DNA of 64,000 nt from Hoeflea sp. (GCF_030682515.1 NZ_JAUXOD010000019.1:1-64000), one strand, 5' to 3'. Counted from the first letter of the stretch, positions 38,523 to 48,345 are shown. Made by a program: numbers and translations. The notes: a model not told the origin generated them from the letters alone.

Positions 38523-39670
38523 GCACCGCCGCCGCCCGCAACGCCCAGAGCTTTGACGCGGAGGGCCGGCCGAAGGGCTGGCTGTCGCCCACCAACCGGC
38601 GGCGCTGGGCCAATTTCAAGGCCAACCGGCGCGGCTACTGGTCGCTGTGGCTGTTCCTGGCGTTGTTCGGGGCCAGCCTGCTGGCTGAATTCATCGCCAA
38701 TGACCGGCCGATCCTCGCCTCCTACAAGGGCGAGATCCTCTATCCGGTGCTGGTGGATTATCCGGAGGAGAAGTTCGGCGGGTTCCTGGCCCGCACGGAC
38801 TATCGCGACCCGTTCATCCAGGACGAGATCGAGGCCAATGGCTGGCTGATCTGGCCGCCGATCCGTTACTCCTACACCACCGCCAATTCCTACATCCCGC
38901 ACTCGGCGCCGACCGCGCCGTTCTGGATGCTGGACAAGGAAACCCGCTGCCAGGCCTATCCGCTCAAGACCGAGGATCCGGGCTGCACGCTCGGCAACAT
39001 GAACTGGCTCGGCACCGACGACCAGGCCCGCGACGTCACCGCGCGGATGATCTACGGATTCCGCATCTCAGTGCTGTTCGGCCTGACGCTGACGATCTTC
39101 TCGGCGCTGATCGGCATCGCCGCCGGCGCGGTGCAGGGCTATTTCGGCGGCTGGACGGATCTCCTGCTGCAGCGCTTCATCGAGATCTGGTCGTCGATGC
39201 CGGTGCTCTACATCCTCCTGATCATCGCTGCGGTGCTGCCGCCCGGCTTCTGGATCCTGCTCGGCATCATGCTCTTGTTCTCCTGGGTGTCGTTCGTGGG
39301 CATCGTCCGGGCCGAGTTCCTGCGCGCCCGCAATTTCGAATATGTCAACGCGGCACGCGCGCTCGGCGTGGGCAATGGCACCATCATGTTCCGGCATCTC
39401 CTGCCCAACGCCATGGTGGCGACGCTCACCTTCCTGCCCTTTATCCTGTCGGGCTCGATCACGACGCTGACCTCGCTCGATTTCCTGGGCTTCGGCCTGC
39501 CGCCGGGCTCGGCGTCGCTGGGCGAGCTGATCGCGCAGGGCAAGCGCAATCTGCAGGCGCCGTGGCTCGGGCTCACCGCGTTCTTCACCATCTCGATCAT
39601 GCTGTCGCTCCTGATCTTCATCGGCGAGGCGACGCGTGACGCCTTCGACCCGCGAAAGACGTTTCGATGA
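38519..39670 (+). CDS. yejE: ABC permease YejE
   Basis: A 383-residue DppC-type permease. The N-terminal LSPTNRRRWANFKANRRGYW precedes the first helix. A large periplasmic segment with FIQDEIEANGWLIWPPIRYS and GCTLGNMNWLGTDDQARDV is the YejE hallmark. The EAA loop is ARALGVGNGTIMFRHLLPNA. It closes with SLLIFIGEATRDAFDPRKTF. The stop overlaps yejF by four bases, so the three membrane and ATPase genes are co-translated. Confidence 0.94.
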   Translation: MSTAAARNAQSFDAEGRPKGWLSPTNRRRWANFKANRRGYWSLWLFLALFGASLLAEFIANDRPILASYKGEILYPVLVDYPEEKFGGFLARTDYRDPFIQDEIEANGWLIWPPIRYSYTTANSYIPHSAPTAPFWMLDKETRCQAYPLKTEDPGCTLGNMNWLGTDDQARDVTARMIYGFRISVLFGLTLTIFSALIGIAAGAVQGYFGGWTDLLLQRFIEIWSSMPVLYILLIIAAVLPPGFWILLGIMLLFSWVSFVGIVRAEFLRARNFEYVNAARALGVGNGTIMFRHLLPNAMVATLTFLPFILSGSITTLTSLDFLGFGLPPGSASLGELIAQGKRNLQAPWLGLTAFFTISIMLSLLIFIGEATRDAFDPRKTFR

Positions 39671-39720
39671 GCAGTGCGGGGTCGATGAGCAGTGCGGGGT
39701 CGATGAACGCTGCGGGACAG
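39667..39720 (+). repeat. 18-bp tandem repeat containing three start codons
   Basis: ATGAGCAGTGCGGGGTCG occurs twice in perfect tandem (39667-39684, 39685-39702). A degenerate third copy (39703-39720) differs at five positions. It encodes [18 protein letters not shown] at the N-terminus of YejF. Each copy supplies an in-frame ATG. Slippage could change copy number without breaking the frame. Confidence 0.9.
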
Positions 39721-41370
39721 GGGAGCGGCGTGGCGACGCAGACGGACGACGTGCTCCTGTCGGTGCGCGACCTGTCGGTGGCGTTCCACCAGGGCGGCGA
39801 GAGCCAGTTGGCGCTCGACCGCATCTCGTTCGACATCAGGCGCGGCGAGACGGTGGCGCTGGTTGGCGAATCGGGCTCCGGCAAATCGGTCTGCGCGCTC
39901 TCTGTGCTGAAGCTCCTGCCCTACCCTTCGGCAAGCCACCCCTCCGGGCAGGTGCTGTTCAAGGGGCAGGATCTGATGTCGGCGCCGGAGGCTGAGATCC
40001 GCGACGTGCGCGGCAACGACATCACCATGATCTTCCAGGAGCCGATGACCTCGCTCAACCCGCTGCAGCCGGTGGAGCAACAGATCGCGGAGATCCTGCA
40101 CCTGCACCAGGCGATCAAGCCCGACGAGGCGCGGCGGCAAGTGCTCGGGCTGCTCCACCAGGTGGGAATCCGCGAGCCCGAGAAGCGGCTGGCGTCCTAT
40201 CCGCATCAATTGTCCGGCGGCCAGCGGCAGCGGGTGATGATCGCCATGGCGCTCGCCAACCGGCCCGAACTGCTGATCGCCGACGAGCCGACGACCGCGC
40301 TCGACGTCACCGTCCAGGCGCAGATCCTCGAACTGCTGCGCGACCTCAAGCAGCAGCATGGCATGGCGATGCTGTTCATCACCCATGATCTGGGCATCGT
40401 GCGCAAGTTCGCCGACCGGGTCTGCGTGATGACCGCCGGCAAGATCGTCGAGACCGGCGCCACGGCGGAGATCTTCGCCAATCCGCAGCATGCCTACACC
40501 AAGCACCTGCTCGCCGCCGAACCCAAGGGCCAGCCGCCCGCGCGCAAGCCCGACGCCCGCGACGTGATGCGGGCCACGGACATCAAGGTCTGGTTCCCGG
40601 TCAAGAAGGGCTTCCTCAGGCGCACCGTCGACCACATCAAGGCGGTGGACGGCCTGTCGCTGACGCTGAAGGCCGGGCAGACGCTGGGCGTCGTCGGCGA
40701 ATCCGGATCCGGCAAGACCACGCTCGGCCTGGCGCTGATGCGGCTGATCCGCAGCGAGGGCCAGATCTATTTCGAGGACCAGCCGCTGCATGCGCGCTCG
40801 TTCACGGAGATGCGGCCGCTCCGCAGCGCCATGCAGGTGGTGTTCCAGGATCCGTTCGGATCCCTGAGCCCGCGCATGTCGATCGCCGACATCGTCGGCG
40901 AGGGGCTCGCCATCCATGCGCGCGAGCTTTCGGCGGGCGCGCGCGACAAGCGCGTTGCCGAAGCGCTCGAGGAAGTCGGGCTCGACGCCGCCACCCGCTG
41001 GCGCTACCCGCACGAGTTTTCCGGCGGCCAGCGCCAGCGCATCGCAATTGCGCGGGCAATGGTGCTCAAGCCGCGCTTCGTCATGCTCGACGAGCCGACC
41101 TCGGCGCTCGACATGAGTGTCCAGGCGCAGGTGGTCGACCTGTTGCGCGATCTCCAGGCGCGGCACGATCTGGCCTATCTGTTCATCAGCCACGACCTGA
41201 AGGTGGTCCGGGCGCTCGCCAACGACGTCATCGTCATGCGCTCGGGCAAGGTGGTCGAGCACGGCACGGCCGACCAGATCTTCGACCGCCCGGAAACCGA
41301 CTACACCAAGGCGCTGATGGCGGCGGCGTTCAATCTCGAATCCGCGGCCGGCGGGGCCGTCAGCGAATAG
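39667..41370 (+). CDS. yejF: double ATPase YejF
   Basis: A 567-residue protein with two fused ABC ATPase domains. Domain one has Walker [11 protein letters not shown], signature [20 protein letters not shown] and Walker B LLIADEP. Domain two has [29 protein letters not shown] and FVMLDEP. Each is followed by the oligopeptide-binding C-terminal motif. The first three ATGs lie in a tandem repeat (39667, 39685, 39703), so the true start is uncertain by up to 12 residues. All are compatible with the family, whose conserved part starts near [12 protein letters not shown]. Confidence 0.94.
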   Translation: MSSAGSMSSAGSMNAAGQGSGVATQTDDVLLSVRDLSVAFHQGGESQLALDRISFDIRRGETVALVGESGSGKSVCALSVLKLLPYPSASHPSGQVLFKGQDLMSAPEAEIRDVRGNDITMIFQEPMTSLNPLQPVEQQIAEILHLHQAIKPDEARRQVLGLLHQVGIREPEKRLASYPHQLSGGQRQRVMIAMALANRPELLIADEPTTALDVTVQAQILELLRDLKQQHGMAMLFITHDLGIVRKFADRVCVMTAGKIVETGATAEIFANPQHAYTKHLLAAEPKGQPPARKPDARDVMRATDIKVWFPVKKGFLRRTVDHIKAVDGLSLTLKAGQTLGVVGESGSGKTTLGLALMRLIRSEGQIYFEDQPLHARSFTEMRPLRSAMQVVFQDPFGSLSPRMSIADIVGEGLAIHARELSAGARDKRVAEALEEVGLDAATRWRYPHEFSGGQRQRIAIARAMVLKPRFVMLDEPTSALDMSVQAQVVDLLRDLQARHDLAYLFISHDLKVVRALANDVIVMRSGKVVEHGTADQIFDRPETDYTKALMAAAFNLESAAGGAVSE

Positions 41371-41379
41371 GCGGGTGGC

Positions 41380-42345
41380 ATGACCGGAAGAGCCGACAAG
41401 GGACGCATCCTGCTGGCGCTGACCGGCTGGGAGCCGGATGTGTGGATCGATGAATTCGGCATGGCGGCGCCCGACCGGGAGGTCGCGCTCGAGCCCGACG
41501 GCGAGGCCGACCCGAGCATCCATTACGCGGTGGTGTGGAAGCAGCGGCCGTCGCTGCTGTCGAGACTGCCCAATCTCAAGGCCATCTTCTCGCTCGGTGC
41601 CGGCGTCGACCATGTCTTTGCCGACAGGGATCTGCCCGAGGTGCCGATCGTGCGCGTGGTCTCGCCCGACCTCACGACGCGGATGAGCGAATATGTCGTC
41701 TGGCAGGTGCTCGACCACCATCGCCTCGGCCCGCGCTACCGGGCGCAGCAGGCGGGCCGGATTTGGGACGAGGACCCCGGCCAGAAGGCGGCGCGCGACG
41801 TGACCGTCGGCATCATGGGCCTGGGGGAACTCGGACGCGACGCCGCCGCCAAGCTCCAGGTCCTGGGCTTTGCGGTGTCGGGATGGTCGAGGACCGCACG
41901 ACAGGTGGACGGCGTCAGCTGTTACGCGGGCGCCGAAGGGCTGGGCCCGTTCCTGGCCTCGGCCGACATTTTCGTGGTGCTGCTGCCGCTCACGCCCGAG
42001 ACCCGGAACATCCTCGATCGCTCGCTGTTCGCGCGCATGAGCAAGCGCGGACCGCTGGGCGCGCCGGTGCTGATCAATGCCGGGCGCGGCGGGTTGCAGA
42101 ACGAGGCCGATATTCTCGCTGCACTCGACGAGGGTCTGCTGTCGGCGGTGACGCTCGACGTGTTCCAGCAGGAGCCGCTCGATCCGCATAGCCCGTTCTG
42201 GAGCCATCCGAAGGTCACGATCACCCCGCATGCGGCCGCCGCCTCGGTGCCCTCCTCGCTGATCGGGCCGATGGTCGCGCAGATGGAAGCCCATGACCGC
42301 GGCGAGGCCCTGATCAATCTCGTCGACCGGAAGGCCGGATACTGA
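41380..42345 (+). CDS. ghrA: glyoxylate/hydroxypyruvate reductase A-like
   Basis: A 321-residue D-2-hydroxyacid dehydrogenase of the GhrA subgroup. It has ALTGWEPDVWIDEF, AIFSLGAGVDHVF, the Rossmann motif GIMGLGELGRDAAAKLQ, INAGRGGLQNEADIL and FQQEPLDPHSPFWSHPKVTI with the catalytic TPHAAA histidine. It reduces glyoxylate or hydroxypyruvate, or a related 2-keto acid, with NAD(P)H. It begins nine bases after yejF and so is likely part of the operon. D-lactate or other D-hydroxy acids from peptidoglycan are a conceivable substrate, but this is inference. Confidence 0.88.
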   Translation: MTGRADKGRILLALTGWEPDVWIDEFGMAAPDREVALEPDGEADPSIHYAVVWKQRPSLLSRLPNLKAIFSLGAGVDHVFADRDLPEVPIVRVVSPDLTTRMSEYVVWQVLDHHRLGPRYRAQQAGRIWDEDPGQKAARDVTVGIMGLGELGRDAAAKLQVLGFAVSGWSRTARQVDGVSCYAGAEGLGPFLASADIFVVLLPLTPETRNILDRSLFARMSKRGPLGAPVLINAGRGGLQNEADILAALDEGLLSAVTLDVFQQEPLDPHSPFWSHPKVTITPHAAAASVPSSLIGPMVAQMEAHDRGEALINLVDRKAGY

Positions 42346-42390
42346 TTTCAGCCGATCTTCCGGCCCGACCGGGACCGGCTCATTTCCGGA

Positions 42391-43251
42391 TCACGGCCGG
42401 CGGTATCCGGTCGGCGGGCCATAGAGCCGGGCGATGCGGGCGATGGCGTCCTCAAGCGGCTCGCGGGTCACGGTCATGGTCCCGCCCGAGGCATGCAGCA
42501 GGGTTTCAGCGTCTTCCAGGAACCCTGCATGGCCCTTCCAGAACACCAGGTCGCCGCGCGCGAGACCGTCGCGGGCGGGATCGATGACCGATCCGAGGCT
42601 CGCCGCCTGCTGGTCGGAATCGCGCGGCGCGGGCGTGCCGGTCATGGAAAGCGCCATCTGCACCAGGCCCGAGCAATCAATGCCGAAGCCCGAGCGTCCG
42701 CCCCAGAGATAGGGCGTGTGCAGGAAGCGCAGGGCCACGGACACCGCGTCTTCGGGCGCGGTCTCGCCCACCGGCCGCAGATGCGCGGCAATCATCGCGG
42801 TGCCGTCGTCGAGCAGCGCATAGGGCGTGCCCCTGGTCTCGGCCGCCCCGGTCACCTTGACGCGGCTGCCCATCGACACGGCGGCCCGGTGGGGGAAGCG
42901 CAGGTCGGGGCCCGGATAGACGAAGCTGCGCGGCACCGAGACGACATGGGTGGCGGCGCCCGCGCCCTGCCCGATCGCGTCGAGGCGCACATAGCCCACG
43001 TAGAAATCGGCGTCGAGCTGCACCCAGGCCCAGCCGTCGGACTGGTCGAAGACCCGAAGCGTCTCGCCCATGAGCACCTGGGTGTCGATGCCGCAATCCG
43101 GATCGGGCCTGGGGCTGACGGACGCCACCGGCACGGTCACATGGGCGGGTGCGCCTTCGGTGTAGCGGTCGGCCGCAACCCGGTCCCTGAGCCGGATGTC
43201 GGCAAGATCGGGCCTGTAGGCGTGGGACCTGCGATCGAGTGTTCCGGTCAT
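42391..43251 (-). CDS. cytoplasmic NlpC/P60 (C40) peptidase, YkfC-like
   Basis: A 286-residue protein without a signal peptide. Two SH3b-like domains occupy about 35-165. The C-terminal NlpC/P60 domain carries Cys193 in GIDCSGLVQ, His241 in GHAGFLED and a polar third residue near His253. The motif YLWGGRSGFGIDCSG is typical of YkfC-type gamma-D-glutamyl-L-diamino-acid endopeptidases, which cut muropeptides in the cytoplasm. It starts in a four-base overlap with the MarR gene. With yejABEF on one side and an M17 aminopeptidase on the other, a role in degrading recycled peptidoglycan peptides is likely. Confidence 0.88.
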   Translation of the reverse strand: MTGTLDRRSHAYRPDLADIRLRDRVAADRYTEGAPAHVTVPVASVSPRPDPDCGIDTQVLMGETLRVFDQSDGWAWVQLDADFYVGYVRLDAIGQGAGAATHVVSVPRSFVYPGPDLRFPHRAAVSMGSRVKVTGAAETRGTPYALLDDGTAMIAAHLRPVGETAPEDAVSVALRFLHTPYLWGGRSGFGIDCSGLVQMALSMTGTPAPRDSDQQAASLGSVIDPARDGLARGDLVFWKGHAGFLEDAETLLHASGGTMTVTREPLEDAIARIARLYGPPTGYRRP

Positions 43252-43625
43252 GCCTGGGCGCCTTGTGCTGAGGACAGTTTGCGCCCTTCGGCGATGATGA
43301 TGTCGCCGATCTTCTCGACGAAGAGTGCGCCCTCGACCGTGCGCTTGATGATGACATTGCGCCGGTCGCGCTCGTCGCGGACGCGGCGGACGAGCCCCAT
43401 GTGCCCCATCGTGTCGAGCGCCCTGGTGATCACCGGCTTGGTCACGCCGAGCGTCGCGGCCAGGCCGCGCACGGTGTGCGGCGGCGGCGCGAGATAGATG
43501 TGCAGCAGGATCGCCAGCTGCCTGATGGTCAGATCCGGACCGATGACCCGAACATGCTCGAGCGTGGCGGCATGCCACAACCCGAGCGCGTTGGAGGGCC
43601 TCAGATCAAGGTTCATCAGCTGCAT
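43248..43625 (-). CDS. MarR-family transcriptional regulator
   Basis: A 125-residue winged-helix protein. The recognition region reads HTVRGLAATLGVTKPVITRA, followed by a wing with LVRRVRDERDRRNVIIKRTV. It lacks the long dimerisation helices of classical MarR and is a compact form seen in rhizobia. It overlaps the NlpC/P60 gene start by four bases (ATGA), so it is the first gene of that pair and may control the neighbouring peptidases or yej genes. The ligand is unknown. Confidence 0.85.
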   Translation of the reverse strand: MQLMNLDLRPSNALGLWHAATLEHVRVIGPDLTIRQLAILLHIYLAPPPHTVRGLAATLGVTKPVITRALDTMGHMGLVRRVRDERDRRNVIIKRTVEGALFVEKIGDIIIAEGRKLSSAQGAQA

Positions 43626-43689
43626 CTTTCATTTCGGTGCCGGACTACCTTGACCGAAACAAAAGGGCCGCGCAAGTCACCGGCTTGCC

Positions 43690-45084
43690 TCAGGCGGAAT
43701 GCCGCTTGCCGATCACCTCGAACAGGGCCCTGATGCCCTGCGCCTCGCCGCCGATCGGGGCATGGGGCTTGTCCTTGGGCGACCAGGCGAAGATGTCGAA
43801 ATGCGCCCAGCTGGTCTGAGGCGTCACGAAGCGCTTGAGAAACAGCGCCGCGGTGATCGAGCCGGCGAAGCCGCCCGAGGGTGCATTGGTCAGGTCGGCG
43901 ATCCTGGCTTTGACGTCGGCCTCGTAGGGACGGTAGAGCGGCATCCGCCACAGTGGATCAGCCACCGCATCCGAGGCCGCGGCCAGATCGCGGGCGAGAT
44001 CCTCGTCGTCGGTGTAGAACGGCGGCAGGTCGGGTCCGAGCGCCACCCGCGCCGCGCCCGTGAGCGTGGCCATGTCGATGAGCAGATCCGGCTTGTCCTC
44101 GCAGGCGAAGGTCAGCGCATCGGCCAGCACCAGCCGGCCTTCGGCGTCGGTGTTGTCGATCTGCACCGTCAGCCCCTTGCGGCTCATGAGCACGTCGCCG
44201 GGGCGGAAGGCGGAGGCGGAGATCGAGTTCTCCACCGCCGGAACCAGCACGCGCAGGTCGACGGGCAGCCGCGCGTCCATGATCATCATGGCCAGCGCCA
44301 TGACATTGGCGGCGCCTCCCATGTCCTTCTTCATGTTGAGCATCGAGGCCGACGGCTTGATGTCGAGGCCGCCGGTGTCGAAGCAGACGCCCTTGCCGAC
44401 GAGCGTCAGCTTCGGCGCGCCCTTCCTGCCCCATCGAAACTCGAGCAGGCGCGGCGCCTGGGCCGCGGCCCGGCCCACCGCGTGGATCATCGGGAAGCCC
44501 TTCTCCAGCAGCGCGTCGCCCGCGACCACGCTGACCTTGGCCTTGTAGCGGGCGGCAAGCGCCCGGAACGCCGCCTCGAGCGCATCGGGACCCATGTCGT
44601 TGGCGGGCGTGTTGACCAGGTCGCGGGCGAGGCCGACGGCGGCCACCGTCCGCTGGATCGCATCGGCGTCGGCATCGGCGGGAATCACCAGCCGCGGGCC
44701 TTCGGCGGCCAGCTTGCGATAGGTCTCGAAGCGGTAGGCGCCCATGCCGAAGGCCAGCGCCATCACCGACCCCGGGATCGGCGAGGTCTCGATGTGCCAG
44801 TCTCCCCTGGGCAGGGTGCGGGCCAGCTTGCCGCCGATGAAGGGATGGCACTCGCCCTCCTCGCCCAGGCCGAACAGCGCGCCGGCGAGCTTGCCGTGGC
44901 GGTTGGGCGCAAGCAGCACCGCGCCTTCGGCGGCCTTGAAGCCGGCGGACCTCGCCCAGGCGAGCGCTGTCTTGTCGAAATGGCCGCGGTCGATATCCGC
45001 GCGCGACACGGCCCAGACGGGCAGGGTCTCGCCGGACATGGCGGCGAAGGGGGAAGGCCGGTCGATGTAGCTAAAAGGCGGCAT
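43690..45084 (-). CDS. M17 leucyl aminopeptidase family protein
   Basis: A 464-residue cytosolic metallopeptidase that removes N-terminal residues from peptides. The catalytic core has LVGKGVCFDTGGLDIKPSAS (metal and lysine), MKKDMGGAANVMALAMMIMD, the signature NTDAEGRLVLADAL, and DMATLTGAARVALG. The N-terminal domain is short and divergent. It is the third minus-strand gene of the cluster, 64 bp before marR. It could finish digestion of tripeptides released by the YkfC-like enzyme and YejABEF import. General peptide turnover is equally possible. Confidence 0.93.
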   Translation of the reverse strand: MPPFSYIDRPSPFAAMSGETLPVWAVSRADIDRGHFDKTALAWARSAGFKAAEGAVLLAPNRHGKLAGALFGLGEEGECHPFIGGKLARTLPRGDWHIETSPIPGSVMALAFGMGAYRFETYRKLAAEGPRLVIPADADADAIQRTVAAVGLARDLVNTPANDMGPDALEAAFRALAARYKAKVSVVAGDALLEKGFPMIHAVGRAAAQAPRLLEFRWGRKGAPKLTLVGKGVCFDTGGLDIKPSASMLNMKKDMGGAANVMALAMMIMDARLPVDLRVLVPAVENSISASAFRPGDVLMSRKGLTVQIDNTDAEGRLVLADALTFACEDKPDLLIDMATLTGAARVALGPDLPPFYTDDEDLARDLAAASDAVADPLWRMPLYRPYEADVKARIADLTNAPSGGFAGSITAALFLKRFVTPQTSWAHFDIFAWSPKDKPHAPIGGEAQGIRALFEVIGKRHSA

Positions 45085-45224
45085 GGGGGCTCCTTGGATT
45101 CTCCGCCAAAGCTCCGGCGGAGAATCAGTCGTTAACGCTTGATTAGGGTTAACAGATTATTGCTTGAGCGAAGACTGTGGCGCCAGCCGCGATGTGATGA
45201 CAACCAATTACCGGGATCAGGCCT

Positions 45225-46040
45225 ATGTCAGCGACCCAAACACGCTCCTCCCTCCCGCGGCAGCTGCTCGGCGCGGTGTGCATCGCCGCCCTTGCTCTTT
45301 CGCTCGCGGGATGCGCGTCCAAGAGCCGCCTGACCACCGGGTCGGTGCCCTCGACCAACCAGCCGCTGGCGGCGATGAACGCCAACGAGCTGCGCTCCGC
45401 CGCAGCACAGATCGGCACGGCCTATGACAAGAATCCCAAGGACGCGGCGGTGGGCATGCAATATGCCTCGGTGCTGACCATGAGCGGACGAAGCGAGCAG
45501 GCGCTCGCGGTGATGCAGCAGGTCGCCATCCACAACCCGACCGACCGCTCGGTGCTCGCGGCCTATGGCAAGGCGCTCGCCGGGGCGGGCCAGTTCGACA
45601 AGGCGCTCGACGCCGTTCAGCGGGCGCAGACGCCCGACCGGCCGGACTGGCAGCTGCTGTCGGCGGAAGGGGCGATCCACGACCAGCTTGGCGATCCCGC
45701 CACGGCGCGGTCGCGCTACCGCAAGGCGCTCGACATGCAGCCCAACGAACCCTCGGTGCTGTCCAATCTCGGCATGTCCTATGTGCTGCAGGGGGACCTG
45801 AGAACCGCCGAAACCTATCTCGCCTCCGCCGTGCGGCAGCCCGGTGCCGACAGCCGGGTGCGCCAGAACCTGGCGCTCGTGGTGGGCCTGCAGGGCCGCT
45901 TCGAGGAAGCCGAGAAGATCGCCAGCGCCGAATTGTCGGCCGAGCAGGCTGGCGCCAACATCGCCTATCTCCGTGCGATGCTGAGCCAGCAGAACGCCTG
46001 GAACAAGCTCAAGGACTCCGACAAGAACAACACCAACTGA
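45225..46040 (+). CDS. tadD: Tad pilus lipoprotein TadD (TPR)
   Basis: A 271-residue lipoprotein with lipobox LSLAGC (Cys30) and four to five TPR units from about 60 to 250 (for example AAYGKALAGAGQFDKALDAV and SNLGMSYVLQGDLRTAETYL). TadD is a pilotin-like factor for Flp pilus assembly. It lies on the opposite strand at the far end of the cpa/tad locus, a usual place in rhizobia. The 267 bp between its stop and tadC hold no gene. Confidence 0.88.
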   Translation: MSATQTRSSLPRQLLGAVCIAALALSLAGCASKSRLTTGSVPSTNQPLAAMNANELRSAAAQIGTAYDKNPKDAAVGMQYASVLTMSGRSEQALAVMQQVAIHNPTDRSVLAAYGKALAGAGQFDKALDAVQRAQTPDRPDWQLLSAEGAIHDQLGDPATARSRYRKALDMQPNEPSVLSNLGMSYVLQGDLRTAETYLASAVRQPGADSRVRQNLALVVGLQGRFEEAEKIASAELSAEQAGANIAYLRAMLSQQNAWNKLKDSDKNNTN

Positions 46041-46307
46041 GGTTGAGGGGCGCGCTTGCGCTCCCGCCGGGGCGCTGGCCCCGGGGCTCTTGGCCCGCGT
46101 CTTGCGGCGCGGCTGGCCGATCGTCCGCCAGCAGCGCCGCGCGGCCGACCTGCTGGCCACAGGCGGCGCAGCTAGGGCAACGCCCGACAGGCCAGGCGTC
46201 GCGTCATCCCATCTCATCTGTGAAGTTCTGAACCCGTTCCCGCGGGCGCCTGGCCGCGGGCGGCCGGACGGCAGGCGATTCCGCTCATGCCGCCGGCGAG
46301 GATCCTG

Positions 46308-47321
46308 CTATTGCGGCGCGCCGCCCGAGAAATTGTCCATGACCTGGATCGCCGCCGGTCCAAGGATCACGCCGATGAGCACCGGCAGGAAGAACAGGAT
46401 CATCGGCACGGTGAGCTTCGGCGGCAGCGCCGCGGCCTTCTTTTCGGCTTCGTTCATGCGCTGGTCGCGGCTTTCCTGGGCCAGCACCCGCAGCGCCTGG
46501 GCGATCGGCGTGCCGTAGCGCTCGGACTGGATCAGCGCCTGGGTCACCGATTTGACCGCTTCGAGCCCGGTCCGGTTGCCGAGATTCTCGAAGGCCACGC
46601 GGCGGTCCTGGAGATAGGACAGTTCGGCCGTCGTCAGCACGAATTCCTCGGCCAGCGGCGGCGACTGCACGGCGATTTCCTCGGCCACGCGCTTCATCGC
46701 GGCTTCGATCGAGACGCCGGATTCGACGCAGATCAGCATCAGGTCGAGCGCATCGGGCCAGGCAAGCTTGATCGAGGTCTGGCGCTTCTTGGACTGGTTG
46801 GAGACGAACAAATTGGGCGTGTAGAAGCCGATATAGGCGCCGACGATGCAGGCGAGCATGCGCACCGTGAACGGCTTGTCGGTCAGGTTCTCGAGCACGA
46901 AGACATAAACGATCGATGCCGACAGGAACACGAAAGGCAGCACGAACCGCGCCAGCAGGAACATGTTGAGCGCGTTCTGGGTGCGGTAGCCGGCGGCGCG
47001 CAGCTTGGCGACCGTGGCGTCGTCGGCGAGCGCGTTCTTGAGGTTGAGCTGCTCGACGATGCCGCGCACGGAGGCATTGTTGTGGGACCTGAGGCCGGTG
47101 CTCTTTTCGCCGGCGCGGGCCTGTTCGGCGTTCAGCCGGGCGCGTTCCCGGGCGCGGATCTCATCGCGCTCGAGCGCCGCCGATTTCATGCGCGCATCGA
47201 GATCGCCGCGCTCGAAATAGGGCGCCATGATCGTGAACAGGGTGGCGAACACCGCCACGGAAACCAGGATCGGCACCAGGTAGGCCGGATCGGTGAGGGA
47301 AGACGCGATATCGGAGAGCAT
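46308..47321 (-). CDS. tadC: Tad pilus inner-membrane protein TadC
   Basis: A 337-residue GspF-type platform protein. It has an N-terminal helix (PAYLVPILVSVAVFATLFTI), two central helices, and the T2SSF domain (DALDLMLICVESGVSIEAAM, then ELSYLQDRRVAFENLGNRTG and RYGTPIAQALRVLAQESRDQ). A C-terminal helix (TVPMILFFLPVLIGVILGPA) ends it. It is last gene of the minus-strand cpaB-to-tadC operon, 13 bp after tadB. Confidence 0.94.
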   Translation of the reverse strand: MLSDIASSLTDPAYLVPILVSVAVFATLFTIMAPYFERGDLDARMKSAALERDEIRARERARLNAEQARAGEKSTGLRSHNNASVRGIVEQLNLKNALADDATVAKLRAAGYRTQNALNMFLLARFVLPFVFLSASIVYVFVLENLTDKPFTVRMLACIVGAYIGFYTPNLFVSNQSKKRQTSIKLAWPDALDLMLICVESGVSIEAAMKRVAEEIAVQSPPLAEEFVLTTAELSYLQDRRVAFENLGNRTGLEAVKSVTQALIQSERYGTPIAQALRVLAQESRDQRMNEAEKKAAALPPKLTVPMILFFLPVLIGVILGPAAIQVMDNFSGGAPQ

Positions 47322-47334
47322 GGTTCGTCTGTCC

Positions 47335-48345
47335 CTAGATGTCGAAATTGATCATGTTGCGCATCACCATGATGCCGATGGACATCCAGATCGCCGAGGC
47401 GCCGAGAATGAGATGGCCGCGGCTGTCGGTGAACAGGATCATGATGTATTCGGGCGAGGTGAGGTAGACGAGGGTCGCGACGATGAACGGCAGGGCGCCG
47501 ATGATGGCGGCGGAGGCCTTGGCCTCCATCGACATCGCGCTGATCTTGCCCTTCATCTTCTTGCGCTCGCGCAGCACCTTGGAAAGGTTGCCGAGCGCTT
47601 CCGAGAGGTTGCCGCCGGCCTGCGCCTGGATGGCGATGACGATGGCGAAGAAATTGGCCTCCGCCAGCGGGATGCGGTTGTAGAGCCTGGCGCAGGCCTC
47701 GGGAATGTTCAGCCCCATCTGCTGGGCCTCGACGATCCGCTTGAACTCGGTGCGGACCGGCTCCTGGCCTTCGGCCGAGATCATCCGGATCGCGTCATTG
47801 AGCGGCAGGCCCGACTTGATCGAGCGGACCATGATGTCGAGCGCATTGGGGAATTCGTTGAGGAAGGCCTTCATCCGCCGGCTGCGCAGAAAGCCGATGA
47901 TCCAGCGTGGCATTCCCGCGCCGAAGATGATGGTCACGCCCAGGGCCACCAGCGGACTGCCATAGGCGACGAAGGCCATGAAGCCCGCAACCAGGCCCAG
48001 GATCAGCGAGAAGGTGTGGAACTGCCGCACCGAGATGCCGAGGCCCGCCTGGGCGATCCGGTCCTTGAGCGCGGGCGATTTGCGGCGGTCGTTTTCCTTG
48101 TTCTTCTCTTCCAGCGTCTTCAAGGAATCCTGCACGGACTTGCGCCGCTTGTTGGCTTCATTGAGCCTGTCGCGCGCCGCCGTGGCCTTGGACCGGTCGG
48201 TTTCGGCCGACTTGACCCGCTTGACGCGGCTTTCCGCCTTCCGGTCGCCCTCGATCCGGCTGTAGAGCACGCCATATCCCAGGGCGCCAGCCGACAGCGC
48301 GGCAAGGCCGATGATGGCGAGCACAACTGTATCGAGACCAAACAC
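47335..48345 (-). CDS. tadB: Tad pilus inner-membrane protein TadB
   Basis: A 336-residue GspF-type protein. A short N-terminal helix is followed by a charged cytoplasmic region (RDRLNEANKRRKSVQDSLKT). The T2SSF core reads FPNALDIMVRSIKSGLPLND, then QMGLNIPEACARLYNRIPLA and GNLSEALGNLSKVLRERKKM. C-terminal helices complete it. With TadC it forms the platform driven by the CpaF ATPase. It lies 13 bp after cpaF. Confidence 0.94.
   Translation of the reverse strand: MFGLDTVVLAIIGLAALSAGALGYGVLYSRIEGDRKAESRVKRVKSAETDRSKATAARDRLNEANKRRKSVQDSLKTLEEKNKENDRRKSPALKDRIAQAGLGISVRQFHTFSLILGLVAGFMAFVAYGSPLVALGVTIIFGAGMPRWIIGFLRSRRMKAFLNEFPNALDIMVRSIKSGLPLNDAIRMISAEGQEPVRTEFKRIVEAQQMGLNIPEACARLYNRIPLAEANFFAIVIAIQAQAGGNLSEALGNLSKVLRERKKMKGKISAMSMEAKASAAIIGALPFIVATLVYLTSPEYIMILFTDSRGHLILGASAIWMSIGIMVMRNMINFDI

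Noticed and set aside
39208-42294. A 1028-codon open frame on the minus strand opposite yejE, yejF and ghrA
   Set aside because: It mirrors three well-recognised coding genes, is extremely rich in Arg/His/Leu/Asp as shadow frames in high-GC DNA are, and shows no family motif or ribosome site.
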